This document shows, piece after piece, positions 8,705 to 17,965 of a stretch of DNA of 64,000 nt (the stretch's first letter is position 1; every line of letters starts with the position of its first letter). The notes under the pieces are model-generated. The model had not been told where the DNA came from, did not search any database, and worked only from the letters and a program-made list of their open reading frames with translations. A program made the translations under genes and the position numbers. This DNA comes from Bifidobacterium rousetti (GTDB lineage Bacteria; Actinomycetota; Actinomycetes; Actinomycetales; Bifidobacteriaceae): positions 124,001-188,000 of the forward strand of contig NZ_PEBH01000007.1 of assembly GCF_008698235.1 (NCBI RefSeq). The letters are read 5' to 3'.

Positions 8705-10132
8705 CTATTCGGGTTGGCGGATGTGCCGCCGTTGCTTGACGTGTTGAGCCTGAGCGCGTACGCGACGCAACGTGTCCAGTTCGCGGGCCAACTCGTCGAG
8801 TCTGCGTTCACGCTCCCGCAGTTCGGCTGCCACATCGTCAGGCACCGGTCCGCCGCCACCCGTTTCGTCCGTGTCGCAGGCCGCGACCAACGCCGCCTGA
8901 AACGCTTCCCGCTCCTCCTCGATGCGCCGCGTCGTTTCGGCGATCGCATCATCCACCGTGGCACCACTGGCGGCAAGACGGCCGGCCGCATTCAACTCGT
9001 CCGCCAGCCGGTTCAGCTCATCGAGTCGTCGCGCCTGCATCGCATACCAGCGGCGCTGCGCATCCGATTTGCCGATCGCGACCGTCATCCGCTCATGCAC
9101 AGCGGGCTCCAGCCGTGTGGGCGGGCGGGAGAAGTACCTGTACAGGTCCTCCGCACGCACCTGCTTGGCGTAACGCCCTCGCCGTCCCGTGACGACCTGC
9201 TGCGATGCCGTCGGCAGGTACGCGCGATACGTGTCCCCGTCGCGCACGATCCGCGTCAGCGGAACCGTAATCAGCAGTCGCCGTCTCGTACCGGGCAGCC
9301 ACACTCGCATCGCATTGCCAGTTCGTTCGGCGATCATCCGCCGATTGAAACTGATCGGCATGACCGTATGCCGGCCGATGCGGGCCATGATGTTCAACTC
9401 GTCGTAGGCGCGTCCCAATTTCACGTCGCGCACCCGCAGTCCGCTCGCCATGTCCGTAAACGTCAAGTGCCGGCCGCGCACGACGACCGTCACGCCGGCG
9501 CTGTTCAACTCGTGTACAAACGAATCGAAATCGGTGGAGGCTCCTGCGGCCGTGTCGATCGCAGCGCGAATCCGATCTTTGATCGCGTCACCCTTCGCCG
9601 ACGCATACAGTTCCGCGAAGCTCACGCCATGACGGCGCCGATCTCGCGCAGGTTTCAGCTCGGGCAGCACGTCCAGTCCGGCTTCCTGGCACAGACGGTC
9701 GCTGATCTCACGCAATCTGCTTATCGTGACCCCCGGTTTGGTTCGCATCTTACGGAACGTCACGTCACTGGTCGCGCAAATGATGATGTGGTTATGCGTG
9801 TGCCCGCGATCGACGTGCGTGGCGATCACGTACCGGTATTCGCCGCCGGTGAACTCGTCGGCGAACCGCACGCCCAACTCATGCAATTCCCGCGCGGTCA
9901 CGCGTCGGCTGTCCTCCGGGCTGAACGATTGAATCACATGATGCGCAAGCACGCCGTTGGCGCGATTCCCGCCGGTCGACTGTTCGACCGTGTCCATCAT
10001 GCGCCGCGCCAATTCCGCAGGGTTCGTCGCATCGTCGCTGAAGTTCGCTGAGACCAGAGTGCCCTGCTCGGTCTTATCGGGATTGGTGATGTAGGCGATC
10101 GCCTTGTGCAGGGTGACGGTGATTTGACTCAT
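8705..10132 (-). CDS. Relaxase/mobilisation nuclease, MOB-P-like
   Basis: 475 residues from the ATG at 10132, which overlaps the mobC stop (ATGA); an upstream ATG at 10147 would add five residues. The N-terminal domain has the three relaxase motifs. The nucleophile is probably the Tyr in KAIAYITNPDKT, near residue 13. A helix follows, then HxxQSFSPED. The metal-binding His cluster HVDRGHTHNHII is near residue 105. This is the Relaxase (PF03432) pattern found in Gram-positive integrative elements. The rest, to the Arg/Leu-rich coiled coil at the end, is helical. The protein nicks oriT, stays on the 5' end and leads the strand into the recipient. Confidence 0.9.
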   Translation of the reverse strand: MSQITVTLHKAIAYITNPDKTEQGTLVSANFSDDATNPAELARRMMDTVEQSTGGNRANGVLAHHVIQSFSPEDSRRVTARELHELGVRFADEFTGGEYRYVIATHVDRGHTHNHIIICATSDVTFRKMRTKPGVTISRLREISDRLCQEAGLDVLPELKPARDRRRHGVSFAELYASAKGDAIKDRIRAAIDTAAGASTDFDSFVHELNSAGVTVVVRGRHLTFTDMASGLRVRDVKLGRAYDELNIMARIGRHTVMPISFNRRMIAERTGNAMRVWLPGTRRRLLITVPLTRIVRDGDTYRAYLPTASQQVVTGRRGRYAKQVRAEDLYRYFSRPPTRLEPAVHERMTVAIGKSDAQRRWYAMQARRLDELNRLADELNAAGRLAASGATVDDAIAETTRRIEEEREAFQAALVAACDTDETGGGGPVPDDVAAELRERERRLDELARELDTLRRVRAQAQHVKQRRHIRQPE

Positions 10133-10530
10133 GTTGACGACCGCCATCGCACCGCCTCCACCGCTTCGTCACGCTCCCGGCACATGCGCAGCAGCAACGC
10201 CGTCAGCTCGCGCTGGCTGTCCAGCACGCGCGCCACATCGCCGCTCGTGATCAGCCCGGTCGCGTTCGCCACGCGGGCGATCTGGTTGATGTTGCTGCCT
10301 ATACGCGCCATGTCCGCACGAACCATGCCGGGATCCAATGCGACCGTGACCATGACCGTATGCGCGTCGATCAGCAGCGCGCGGGCATGGGCCGAGAACG
10401 ACAGGACTCCGCCGCGCGACCGTTTCACCCGCTGGTAGAAACGATTCGCCTCAGCCCACTCGTCGGGAGTGAACGTGACCGTCTTGCGACAGCAGCGATT
10501 GGGGTGCGAGTCCTGCCAACTCATGGCCAT
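10129..10530 (-). CDS. mobC: MobC-like relaxosome protein
   Basis: 133 residues. The C-terminal half has the MobC signature MARIGSNINQIARVAN, followed by a helical segment with LLRMCRERDEAVEAV. The N-terminal half begins with a Cys/Arg-rich stretch and VTFTPDEWAEANRFYQR, which resembles a ribbon-helix-helix DNA-binding fold. MobC proteins bind oriT and help the relaxase to open the strand. A second ATG six bases inside (10524) is possible. It is the first gene of the mob operon, directly downstream of the candidate oriT. Confidence 0.85.
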   Translation of the reverse strand: MAMSWQDSHPNRCCRKTVTFTPDEWAEANRFYQRVKRSRGGVLSFSAHARALLIDAHTVMVTVALDPGMVRADMARIGSNINQIARVANATGLITSGDVARVLDSQRELTALLLRMCRERDEAVEAVRWRSST

Positions 10531-10779
10531 CGCCTATCGGGTCGCGGGTGTCCCGCAGCGGATGACCGGCAGGGATTCCGCGCAACCGTACGTACGGTTG
10601 CAATGCTTGCTATTCCCTGACCTGACTCAAAAATCAATCCGGGACCACCACCTGAACATGCCATGACTAACCTCGATTCCTAACGCCGATACCGGCGATT
10701 GAACCGCATCATCACAGCGCTGATGGTCACGCAAGGATAATCACGTTGCGGCACGAGCGCGCAGCCAAAGGAGGCGAGG
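10531..10779. other. Candidate oriT / divergent promoter region
   Basis: 249 bases between the divergent mobC and the next + gene. It holds a perfect 20-bp palindrome at 10582-10601 (GCAACCGTACGTACGGTTGC). An asymmetric sequence containing TATTCCCTGACCTG lies next to it. Position next to mobC and relaxase is where oriT lies in this type of element. The nick site is not identifiable by eye; the palindrome could also be a repressor site. Confidence 0.45.
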
Positions 10780-11211
10780 ATGGCCGTCGGAAACCGTCGT
10801 AAGGAACGCGCCGACTGGGTACGCAAATCACTTGAAGAGTACAGGGCACAGCTCAAGGAACGGGAGAATCGTACCGCAGCGCTGTACGATGCACTCACCG
10901 ATTTCACCAGAGCGTTGGACGCCGCGCGACCGCTCGTACAGGACTACACCCGCGACTACGGGGTATCGCGCCGTGAGATCGGCAAACAGTTCGGACTCAC
11001 GCAGCGGCAACTCAGCGCATTGTTTGAACCGTTGACCGATGTCGATATGACAGCAGATGACGTGGAACCACGGGCGCTCGTAGCAAATGCGACCTCGATT
11101 GGCTCAGCATCGCAACTGGATTCCATGTCCGTTACCTCCGTTGGACCAGTGCCTACGCAGATAGACTATTTGTCGGATCGACCACAGCATGTCTACTTAT
11201 CGCATTGCTAA
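10780..11211 (+). CDS. Small helical protein with HTH-like region
   Basis: 143 residues. GGAGG lies at a good distance before the ATG. Residues 1-60 are charged and helical (RRKERADWVRKSLEEYRAQ). The stretch around 65-90 (YGVSRREIGKQFGLTQRQLSALF) looks like a helix-turn-helix. The final 50 residues are weakly structured. It is divergent from mobC and shares its upstream region, so a role as regulator of the mob operon is plausible. No family recognised. Confidence 0.6.
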   Translation: MAVGNRRKERADWVRKSLEEYRAQLKERENRTAALYDALTDFTRALDAARPLVQDYTRDYGVSRREIGKQFGLTQRQLSALFEPLTDVDMTADDVEPRALVANATSIGSASQLDSMSVTSVGPVPTQIDYLSDRPQHVYLSHC

Positions 11212-11371
11212 CGGCGATGACAATTAGATGGATCAACTACTGGCGACAACTGTTATGCCATTCGTTCAGCATGGACTTATCGTGTGCATCAACGTCATAC
11301 TGTTCCGTGATCGCCGGCCATGATGTCAATCAAATCGGCAGATGTTGCGAATCGTTGATTTGCTGTTGGGA

Positions 11372-13036
11372 TCATCGATGGTAGGTAACGGCCGCGTTCG
11401 CATCGCGCTTAATGATGCTGTTTTGCGTCCATTGGTCTGCCGCGTCGCCGAGGAGCCTGTCGTAGTGGCGGGTCGTCGACCATGACAACAAGGTGAATTG
11501 ATCCGCATCGAGATCGTTGATGGTTCTCAACTGTGCTGCGGAGCCGTGCAGCGGCGCGTATCCGCCTCGCGTGGGGACGTCGTCGGTGTCGAGGAAGTAG
11601 TAGTGCGGGCAGTCGCGATAGTACCAGTACGCGTCGATGTACGTGTACTCGTCCTGTGCGACGATCGGCTGCGCGGCAGAACAGACAACCTGCTGGCTGA
11701 GCGTGGCCGATCCGGGCGTATCGTTGCGGTCGAAACTATGGTTGCCGCGTACGCCGTACACGATTGTTCCAGCTGCCAGCATCGCGATCATCGCAACATA
11801 GAAGATCATTGCGGCGCGACCACGTAGCAGATAGGCGATCACGCACGCCAGCGCGAGCGCGGCATAAAAGAACGGCGCGACCACGCTCAGATAGCGTACG
11901 GAGAACATGCCGTATCCGTCGTTCGACAGTTCCTTGACGGCGGACCAGATCATCAATGACGCCGTCGGCACGGCGAACAGCATGACGATTAGTTGTGCGG
12001 CCTCAGCGGACCGTTGTGATGATACCGAGGATGGGCTGACGAGCCGCGCGTGAAGCAGTCGTTCCGCAATGAGTATGCCGACGATCGATGTCATTATGGC
12101 GGCGACCAGCAGCGAGACGATTGATGGCAGTTCCGTTTCCGTCATGCCGAGCAGCATGATGTCGACCGCGTTGGCTACGCCGGACATGTTCGCACGTCGG
12201 CGAACCGGAGGTAGCACGGAGCTTGCGCTGAGCTGACCCAGCAGCGCCGGCATCCACGGCAAGAACAGCACAACCGATGCGGCATAGGCGAACAGCCAAC
12301 ACCATGCGGACAGTCGTCGCATGCACCACGAGCGCGCAGTAAGCCAGATCGCATGCGTCAGCCATACGAATGCGGTCAGATACAACGTCAGCATGCCGAG
12401 CGTGACGGTCATAGCGTACGCACACCACCATGCGATGCGGCGACGGCGGTCGTGCGACTGACAACGGTCACCTTGTCGATCATGTCTGTCGATCTCACCC
12501 GCATCCGCAACGCGATGCCGGCGGTCGCGCGGCTCGATCAACCCGACTGCGCGAATCAGCATCGCCGTACCGGCCACGGCCAGCAGCATCGCCGGCGAGT
12601 ACATGCGCAGTTCATAGCCGTAGCGCAGCATGAATCCGCCGCACACCAGCATCGGCATGCACGCCGCAGCGGCACGGTCGCCGAACAAATCGCGCATCAG
12701 CATAATCAGCACGAACACGGCAAGACCAAGACATACGCAGTTCGGCAGTCGCAGCAATGCGACATTGTCGCCGACAACGAGCATCCATGCCTTGAGCAGC
12801 AGATAGTACAGCGGCGGATGCGCGTCGACGGCGGTGAGCGTGATCAATTCCGGCACCGGCCGGCTTGCCAGGATCAGCGAATACTGCTCGTCGAACCACA
12901 ATGATTGGTTGCGGCCCATCAGCCAGCTCAACACGATCGTCGCCAGCGCGCAGCAGACAGCCAGTGTGGGAAAAAGATGACGTATTGCAATAGCGTAAAC
13001 GCCGTCGGTACTGCCGGCGTTTTTAATGGTCATCAT
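11372..13036 (-). CDS. Polytopic membrane glycosyltransferase (GT39/ArnT-like)
   Basis: 554 residues from the ATG at 13036, which overlaps the upstream stop (ATGA). About 11-12 hydrophobic helices are visible. The first external loop contains WFDEQYS, the Asp/Glu pair typical of PMT/ArnT-type enzymes that use polyprenyl-phosphate sugars. HPPLYYLLLKAW follows, also typical of the family. A ~150-residue external C-terminal region begins after FYVAMIAMLAAGTIVYG. It is coupled to a GtrB-like glycosyltransferase, which would make the lipid-linked sugar donor. The target could be a cell-wall glycan or surface protein. The sugar cannot be told from sequence. Confidence 0.75.
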   Translation of the reverse strand: MMTIKNAGSTDGVYAIAIRHLFPTLAVCCALATIVLSWLMGRNQSLWFDEQYSLILASRPVPELITLTAVDAHPPLYYLLLKAWMLVVGDNVALLRLPNCVCLGLAVFVLIMLMRDLFGDRAAAACMPMLVCGGFMLRYGYELRMYSPAMLLAVAGTAMLIRAVGLIEPRDRRHRVADAGEIDRHDRQGDRCQSHDRRRRIAWWCAYAMTVTLGMLTLYLTAFVWLTHAIWLTARSWCMRRLSAWCWLFAYAASVVLFLPWMPALLGQLSASSVLPPVRRRANMSGVANAVDIMLLGMTETELPSIVSLLVAAIMTSIVGILIAERLLHARLVSPSSVSSQRSAEAAQLIVMLFAVPTASLMIWSAVKELSNDGYGMFSVRYLSVVAPFFYAALALACVIAYLLRGRAAMIFYVAMIAMLAAGTIVYGVRGNHSFDRNDTPGSATLSQQVVCSAAQPIVAQDEYTYIDAYWYYRDCPHYYFLDTDDVPTRGGYAPLHGSAAQLRTINDLDADQFTLLSWSTTRHYDRLLGDAADQWTQNSIIKRDANAAVTYHR

Positions 13037-14187
13037 CGTGCCCGTACCTCCGCGTTGTATGCCGGATGCTCGGAGCGGCATACGTGGTCGGTATCGCAAA
13101 TGTCGGCGTTATTGATGTTGCCGTCGCGCACGATGTAGTTCGGTCGGCGTTTGGATTCCAGATACGTGTTCGCCAGATATCGGCCGATGATGCCCAGGCA
13201 CATCAGCTGCAGTCCGCCGATGAACGTGATGATGCATGCGAGTGACGGCCAGCCGGCCACCGGGTCGCCGAACATGGCCGCGCGCACTGCGATGAAACAG
13301 GTCGCTCCGAACGCGACGGCGCACAGCAGCAACCCGATGTACGAGGCCACAGCCAACGGTACGGTGGAGCATGAAATAAGACCTTCAATCGCGTAGCGGA
13401 CCAACGCGAAGAAGTTCCAGCTGGACTTGCCCGCGGCCCGGCGCGTGTTCGGATAGTCTATCCACGCCGTGTGGAATCCCACCCACGCGTACAGTCCCTT
13501 GGAAAACCGGTTGCGTTCGGTCAGCGACGTCAGCGCATCGACGACCCTGCGGCGCATCATGCGGTAGTCGCGCGCCCCATCGGGCACTGCGACCGGCGAC
13601 ATGGTGTTCATCAGTCGATAAAACGCATGCGCGCATATGGACCGAATCGGTGGCTCTCCCGCTCGCGTGGTGCGTCGCGTAGCCACGCAGTCGAGCGTCG
13701 GGTCGTCGGCCAGCATCGCGAACATGCGCGGCAGCAGCGATGGCGGGTCCTGCAGATCGGCGTCCATCACCGCCACGACAGCGCCGCGCGCCGCATCCAA
13801 TCCTGCGAGTAATGCGCCTTCCTTACCGAAATTGCGCGACAATGACAACCAACGAATCGCAAACGGAAAGGCGGCGCGCCCGTCGTCGCCTGCCGCCGCA
13901 CGCTGCAGCAGCGCCGCGGTGCCGTCCGTGGAACCGTCGTCGACCAGCACCAGTTCGACCGTCGTGCCGGGATATGCCGTCATGATCTCACGGACGGCCT
14001 GCGCGGCGGACGACAGGAATAATGGCAGGCATTCCTCCTCGTTGTAGCAAGGCACGACGATAGATAGCGTGACCTGCCGTCCGGGACATGCGCCGCCCGC
14101 GGAATCCGCCGCAGTACAAGATTCGCGTGTCTCAGAGGCGTACGCGGCACGACATTGCTGCGAATGCTGTTGATTGACCATGATCAT
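13033..14187 (-). CDS. Family 2 glycosyltransferase, polyprenyl-phosphate sugar synthase (GtrB-like)
   Basis: 384 residues. A GT-A domain begins at about residue 41 with LSIVVPCYNEEECLP. The nucleotide-sugar motifs VLVDDGSTDGT (~86) and VVAVMDADLQDPP (~138) follow, then a C-terminal pair of membrane helices (about 270-350). This is the plan of GtrB/DPM1-like enzymes, which transfer a sugar from a nucleotide donor to undecaprenyl phosphate. The end overlaps the start of the next gene, the polytopic transferase, which would use that donor across the membrane. The first ~40 residues are low in complexity, so the true start may be an internal one. Confidence 0.85.
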   Translation of the reverse strand: MIMVNQQHSQQCRAAYASETRESCTAADSAGGACPGRQVTLSIVVPCYNEEECLPLFLSSAAQAVREIMTAYPGTTVELVLVDDGSTDGTAALLQRAAAGDDGRAAFPFAIRWLSLSRNFGKEGALLAGLDAARGAVVAVMDADLQDPPSLLPRMFAMLADDPTLDCVATRRTTRAGEPPIRSICAHAFYRLMNTMSPVAVPDGARDYRMMRRRVVDALTSLTERNRFSKGLYAWVGFHTAWIDYPNTRRAAGKSSWNFFALVRYAIEGLISCSTVPLAVASYIGLLLCAVAFGATCFIAVRAAMFGDPVAGWPSLACIITFIGGLQLMCLGIIGRYLANTYLESKRRPNYIVRDGNINNADICDTDHVCRSEHPAYNAEVRAR

Positions 14188-14436
14188 GCCTTCTTCCCAT
14201 CGGCGAGGCGTCGCCTTGCGCCCGCCATATACCCACGTCTAATACGATTCCAGTGTGCGTTCACCGAATCACTGAACATGCCTGTACCGCCCCTGATTCA
14301 GCCCCTAATCACCGTTTCAGGGTATGGGGGGACGACGCAGGGATATTCCGAACGTTCCGAACGTTGGCTCTTACGCTTTTTTGTAAGCCATCGTGGTTCG
14401 ACCACAACGATGTGAATCGTCATGCCGGCAAGATAA

Positions 14437-14811
14437 TCAGCAATGATGGGCATGATCGGATCCTTTTCCGGCATTATGCCGGTTAAGGGGCGCTTGCACG
14501 GCGGCGACGCCGAACACGGACTGCACGCAGAACAGTCCCGTGAGGAACACCAACACGGCGGGACGGTATGCGCGGTAGAAATCAACCATGTCCGGTTGTG
14601 CGTATGGCATCGCGATGGTGTACGCACAACCAGCAAGCAGGGCAACGAGCAACGAACCGATCAGCAGTGTGATGACGGCGAAACGCAGTCTTCGCCGGTC
14701 TTCGCACGCATGCGCAAGCCAGCGAAACGCCAGCGTGATGCAAACGCTGACCAGCAGGTAGCACAGTAGCCCGTAGGTGGGCAGCATATCGATGATAAGC
14801 AGATACTTCAT
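14437..14811 (-). CDS. Small four-helix membrane protein
   Basis: 124 residues from the ATG at 14811, preceded by GAAAGGA. Hydrophobic helices lie at about 8-28, 38-62, 68-78 and 85-105; the C-terminus is polar with several His. No family recognised. A degenerate copy of the regional palindrome lies 71 bases upstream (14882-14900), so it may belong to the same regulon as the ABC transporters. The 14188-14436 stretch after it holds only a weak inverted repeat near 14393-14414 and a tandem TTCCGAACG pair at about 14346. Confidence 0.6.
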   Translation of the reverse strand: MKYLLIIDMLPTYGLLCYLLVSVCITLAFRWLAHACEDRRRLRFAVITLLIGSLLVALLAGCAYTIAMPYAQPDMVDFYRAYRPAVLVFLTGLFCVQSVFGVAAVQAPLNRHNAGKGSDHAHHC

Positions 14812-14881
14812 GGGAGATCCTTTCAGATCAGGCATTCGTTGAATTCATTGAATCCATGCACGCTCCGCAATCGCAACGTTA

Positions 14882-14900
14882 TGTCAAGCGATTGCAGACA
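14882..14900. promoter_or_regulatory. Degenerate copy (a) of the regional palindromic operator
   Basis: TGTCAAGCGATTGCAGACA, 19 bases. It matches the 20-bp consensus with one base missing and one changed. Flanking bases also match copy (b) at 17809, so it is probably a decayed duplicate of that intergenic region. It lies upstream of the small membrane protein gene at 14811. Confidence 0.5.
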
Positions 14901-14914
14901 GCGTTGCCGTTTCT

Positions 14915-15607
14915 TCAGAGGAACGCGCCGTCTCGCATGGTGAGGGTGGTGTCGCATTGGGCTGCGACTCGTGGGTCGTGGGTGGCGAGGACGAGTGTGG
15001 CGCCTTGTTTGCATTGCGCGAGGAGCATGGTCATGATGGTGTCGGCGGTGTGCGTGTCGAGTGCCGCGGTGGGTTCGTCGGCGATGATGATGGCGGGGTG
15101 CATCACGGTCGCCCTGGCGATGGCGATGCGTTGCCTTTCGCCGCCGGACAGTTGCCCGGGCATGCGTCGCGCCTTGCTGGCGAGGCCGACCTGTTCCAGT
15201 GCGGCCGTGGCGCGTTGCCGGCGTTCGGCGCGTCCGATCCTGGGTTTCGCGTATTCCATGGGGATGGCGACGTTGGCCCATGCCGGTTCGTCTTCGAGGA
15301 TCGCGTAGTCCTGCGGGATGAAGCCGAACATGCGGTTGCGCCATGCGGACCGGTCCTTGTCGTTTTCCGGCGCCGGGCGTCCTTGCAGGAGCAGGGAGCC
15401 GGAGGTGGGTTTCATGGACAGTCCGATCATGCGCAGCAGGGTGGATTTGCCGCATCCGGACGGTCCCATGATGGCGATCGACTCCCCGGCCGAGGCGTGC
15501 AGGGATATGTCGTGCACGGCGAGGAGCTGCGCCTGCCCGTCCGTGTATCGTTTGGTCAGGTTTCTGGCGTCTATGGTCGTCTGTGGCATGGTCGGTGCTT
15601 CTTTCAT
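14915..15607 (-). CDS. ABC transporter ATP-binding protein (MacB/LolD type)
   Basis: 230 residues from the ATG at 15607, which overlaps the stop of the permease gene (ATGA); an ATG at 15589 would give 224. Walker A is GPSGCGKST near 46, the Q-loop is in FGFIPQDYAI, the signature is LSGGERQR near 147, and Walker B is IIIADEPTAALD. This subfamily works with FtsX-like permeases to export peptides or lipids or to remove antimicrobial peptides. It is the third gene of a - strand operon with two permeases, preceded by palindrome copy (b). Confidence 0.9.
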   Translation of the reverse strand: MKEAPTMPQTTIDARNLTKRYTDGQAQLLAVHDISLHASAGESIAIMGPSGCGKSTLLRMIGLSMKPTSGSLLLQGRPAPENDKDRSAWRNRMFGFIPQDYAILEDEPAWANVAIPMEYAKPRIGRAERRQRATAALEQVGLASKARRMPGQLSGGERQRIAIARATVMHPAIIIADEPTAALDTHTADTIMTMLLAQCKQGATLVLATHDPRVAAQCDTTLTMRDGAFL

Positions 15608-16674
15608 TGGATGTGTGTGGTTGCGCGTCGTGCGGCGATCGTCCAGACCAGGGCCGCCATGGCGAGGATGACGGCGATCATCGTCCGGGATGCGGTGGCC
15701 ACCGGTTCGCCTATCAGCTGGAAGCATGCCAGTACCACTGTGGCGGGCAGCAGCATGCTGAGGATGAGTCCGGCGACGCGGACCGCCTCGTCCGCGGTGG
15801 TGGCGCCGTAGAGCCGGCGGACGAGCATCGACGGCCGTTCCCGCGCGAGGGTCACGGACAATGATTGGATTATCACGATGACGGTGAGCGCGAGGAAGGC
15901 GGACAGTCCGAGCAGGTACATCAGCGCGCGCACGATGAGGTCCTTGTCCCGTTGGGGCTGTTCCGTGTTCAGCCGGTGCGGCACGAGGATCAGGCCGGCG
16001 TCGCGGCTTCCCGTGATGAATTCGTCGAGCTGGGTTCGGGATGGGTTGAACATGACCGTTTTGGTCACCGCCTCTTCGAGTTCGATGTTGTTGAGCCGGT
16101 TCAGCGAATCGGGGTCGAGGCGGATGACGATGGTCCGGTCCAGGTTGATGCCGGCGGTGTTCGGGTCGAATATGGCCGCCGAGGCCGGCAGCGTGCCGGT
16201 TACCTTGACGTCGGTGCCGGCGATATGCACGCTGTCGGGCGCCTGCGCCCGGTCCACCCGGTAGCCGATGGACGCGCAGGGCGCGTGGGAGCACAGGCCC
16301 AGCCGGGGGAACACATCGTCGACGTTGCCCATCAGGACGATGGCCGGTATGCCGTTGGCGAACCCGGGATCATCGATCTCGATGTTGTTGACGATCGCGG
16401 CGTACCCCCTGCCCTGCTCCAGCATGTCCCGCAAACTATCCGTCACCTTGGGGTCCGTCTTGCTCGGGGACTGCAGGAGGTATTGCGGGGAGAACGTGAC
16501 CGCGTCGGCGGCCCGCAGACGAGCCTCGTCGCTGATCACGCTGGACTCGGTCAGCACGTCGCTGAGCGTCATCGTGAACACGCTGCCCGCGAAGACGACG
16601 AGCAGCGTGATGCCGAGGATCGATCCCCATCGCCTCAATCCCATGCGGATGCCGGTCATCAGTTCATGGATCAT
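15604..16674 (-). CDS. FtsX-like ABC permease
   Basis: 356 residues. A TM helix lies at about 15-40, followed by a ~200-residue external domain and three helices at about 240-350. A cytoplasmic motif (RRLYGATTADEAVRVAGL) stands before the fourth helix. This is the four-helix MacB/FtsX plan, and the RRLYGAT motif matches RRLFGAT in the partner permease. The start overlaps the partner stop (ATGA). The two permeases probably form a heterodimer with the ATPase of 15607. The substrate is unknown, but a peptide is likely from the family. Confidence 0.8.
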   Translation of the reverse strand: MIHELMTGIRMGLRRWGSILGITLLVVFAGSVFTMTLSDVLTESSVISDEARLRAADAVTFSPQYLLQSPSKTDPKVTDSLRDMLEQGRGYAAIVNNIEIDDPGFANGIPAIVLMGNVDDVFPRLGLCSHAPCASIGYRVDRAQAPDSVHIAGTDVKVTGTLPASAAIFDPNTAGINLDRTIVIRLDPDSLNRLNNIELEEAVTKTVMFNPSRTQLDEFITGSRDAGLILVPHRLNTEQPQRDKDLIVRALMYLLGLSAFLALTVIVIIQSLSVTLARERPSMLVRRLYGATTADEAVRVAGLILSMLLPATVVLACFQLIGEPVATASRTMIAVILAMAALVWTIAARRATTHIQ

Positions 16675-17690
16675 CGTTCCACCTCGTCATTCGATCGTAT
16701 GCCGAGCCATTCAGCCAACGCCGTCACAAGCGCCGTCAGGACCGTGCCGCTGATAAAAGCTGCGGCGAACGCGGCCGCCGGGCCGATGCCGGTCCTGCCC
16801 GACACCACGGTGATGAGCACGGCGCTCAACACGGTTCCCGCCAGCACGCCGGCCGCGATCGGGACGATGGCCGCGCGCACCCGGCCCGCCCACACCTGCC
16901 TGCCAGTGGCGCCGAACAGCCGCCTGACATGCAGGTCGGCCTTCCTCGCCGTCTCCATCGTCATGACGCACACGCAGGCGCAGACCAACGCCAGTACCAG
17001 AAACAGCAAGGTGATGCCCACGAAGGAGTCACCGGCGAGGGACGACCACAACGATTGCGTTTGCGGCTGTGTCATGTCCATGCCGCAGCGCACGAGCAGG
17101 TCCGAGATCTCCCGGAGCCGCTGCGGGTCGCTCGTGTTCACATACACGCTGCCGGGAAACAAGGGAACCGCCCCCAACGGGAGCACGTACTGCAGGTTGC
17201 CGCCGACGTTCACCCCCGGAACCCTGACGACACCGCCGACGGAAAACCCGGCGGGCAATAGCGGTGCATCCCCATGCTCACGCCATTGCCCGGCCGAGAA
17301 CGACGACTCGATCACACACGCCATGCGACTGTCCACGTCCCGGCATTCGCGAGGAAGCGCATCGGCCCATCCGATCGAGGACCCCGACGACTGGAACACG
17401 ATCGCCGGCCAACCGTCCCCCACGGAACCCTCCAACAGGGAAATACCGTGACCGGAAAGATACCTGGCCAGATCACGCGTCGCCTCAAGATTCTTCCCGT
17501 CGTCGTGCCCGGCATCCGCCGAGGCGGTCAGCACCAGCTGCGTCCGCGCATCGGACATGCCCCATTGCGAGCCACGCCAATCAAGAACGCTCCAGTACAC
17601 AGCCCAGGCAAGAAACGAAGACAACACACCCAACAGCAACGACACCACGGCAACGGAGACGCGGAACCCATTCGGAGATGACCTATCCAT
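16671..17690 (-). CDS. FtsX-like ABC permease
   Basis: 339 residues from the ATG at 17690, where GGAGG stands 8-9 bases upstream. A first TM helix lies at about 10-35, then an external domain of about 190 residues. Three further helices carry the motif LHVRRLFGATGRQVW. It is the first gene of the three-gene ABC operon. The 119-bp stretch before palindrome copy (b) contains a TATGTA box (17781-17776 on the - strand), 28 bases from the palindrome. Confidence 0.8.
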   Translation of the reverse strand: MDRSSPNGFRVSVAVVSLLLGVLSSFLAWAVYWSVLDWRGSQWGMSDARTQLVLTASADAGHDDGKNLEATRDLARYLSGHGISLLEGSVGDGWPAIVFQSSGSSIGWADALPRECRDVDSRMACVIESSFSAGQWREHGDAPLLPAGFSVGGVVRVPGVNVGGNLQYVLPLGAVPLFPGSVYVNTSDPQRLREISDLLVRCGMDMTQPQTQSLWSSLAGDSFVGITLLFLVLALVCACVCVMTMETARKADLHVRRLFGATGRQVWAGRVRAAIVPIAAGVLAGTVLSAVLITVVSGRTGIGPAAAFAAAFISGTVLTALVTALAEWLGIRSNDEVER

Positions 17691-17800
17691 GCGACGCCCT
17701 CCAACCTTTGCCGGGAACATGACAGCCGTCCTGCCGATCGATATCGAAGCAGCCGATCCGGCCAACTCAATGCATTACATACCCCTGCACATCGCAATCG

Positions 17801-17965
17801 CAACGTCGTGTCAAGCGATCGCATGACAGCGGTGCCGTTTCATGCCGGGGAGCCGATGGCCGCCGGCGGTACAGTAGGTGTCATGGGACTTGGGAACGAG
17901 CTGGCGACGGCGAACGTGATTCGCATTGGTGTGTTGGATAATGATCCGTTCGCGTTGGATGCGAT
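17801..17965 (+). repeat. Duplicated regulator promoter and gene start, copy 1
   Basis: 165 bases that align without gaps to 21503-21667, with about twelve differences counted by eye. The repeat spans the palindrome, the -10-like TACAGT and the first ~27 codons of the response regulator gene. Confidence 0.9.
17809..17828. promoter_or_regulatory. Palindromic operator, copy (b)
   Basis: TGTCAAGCGATCGCATGACA, between the divergent FtsX operon (-) and the truncated response regulator (+). It lies 28 bases from a TATGTA box towards the ABC operon and 42 bases from a TACAGT box towards the regulator copy. Confidence 0.75.

Noticed and set aside
14346..14363. Tandem TTCCGAACG as a regulatory array
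   Set aside because: Only two copies, no spacing to a promoter that I can recognise.
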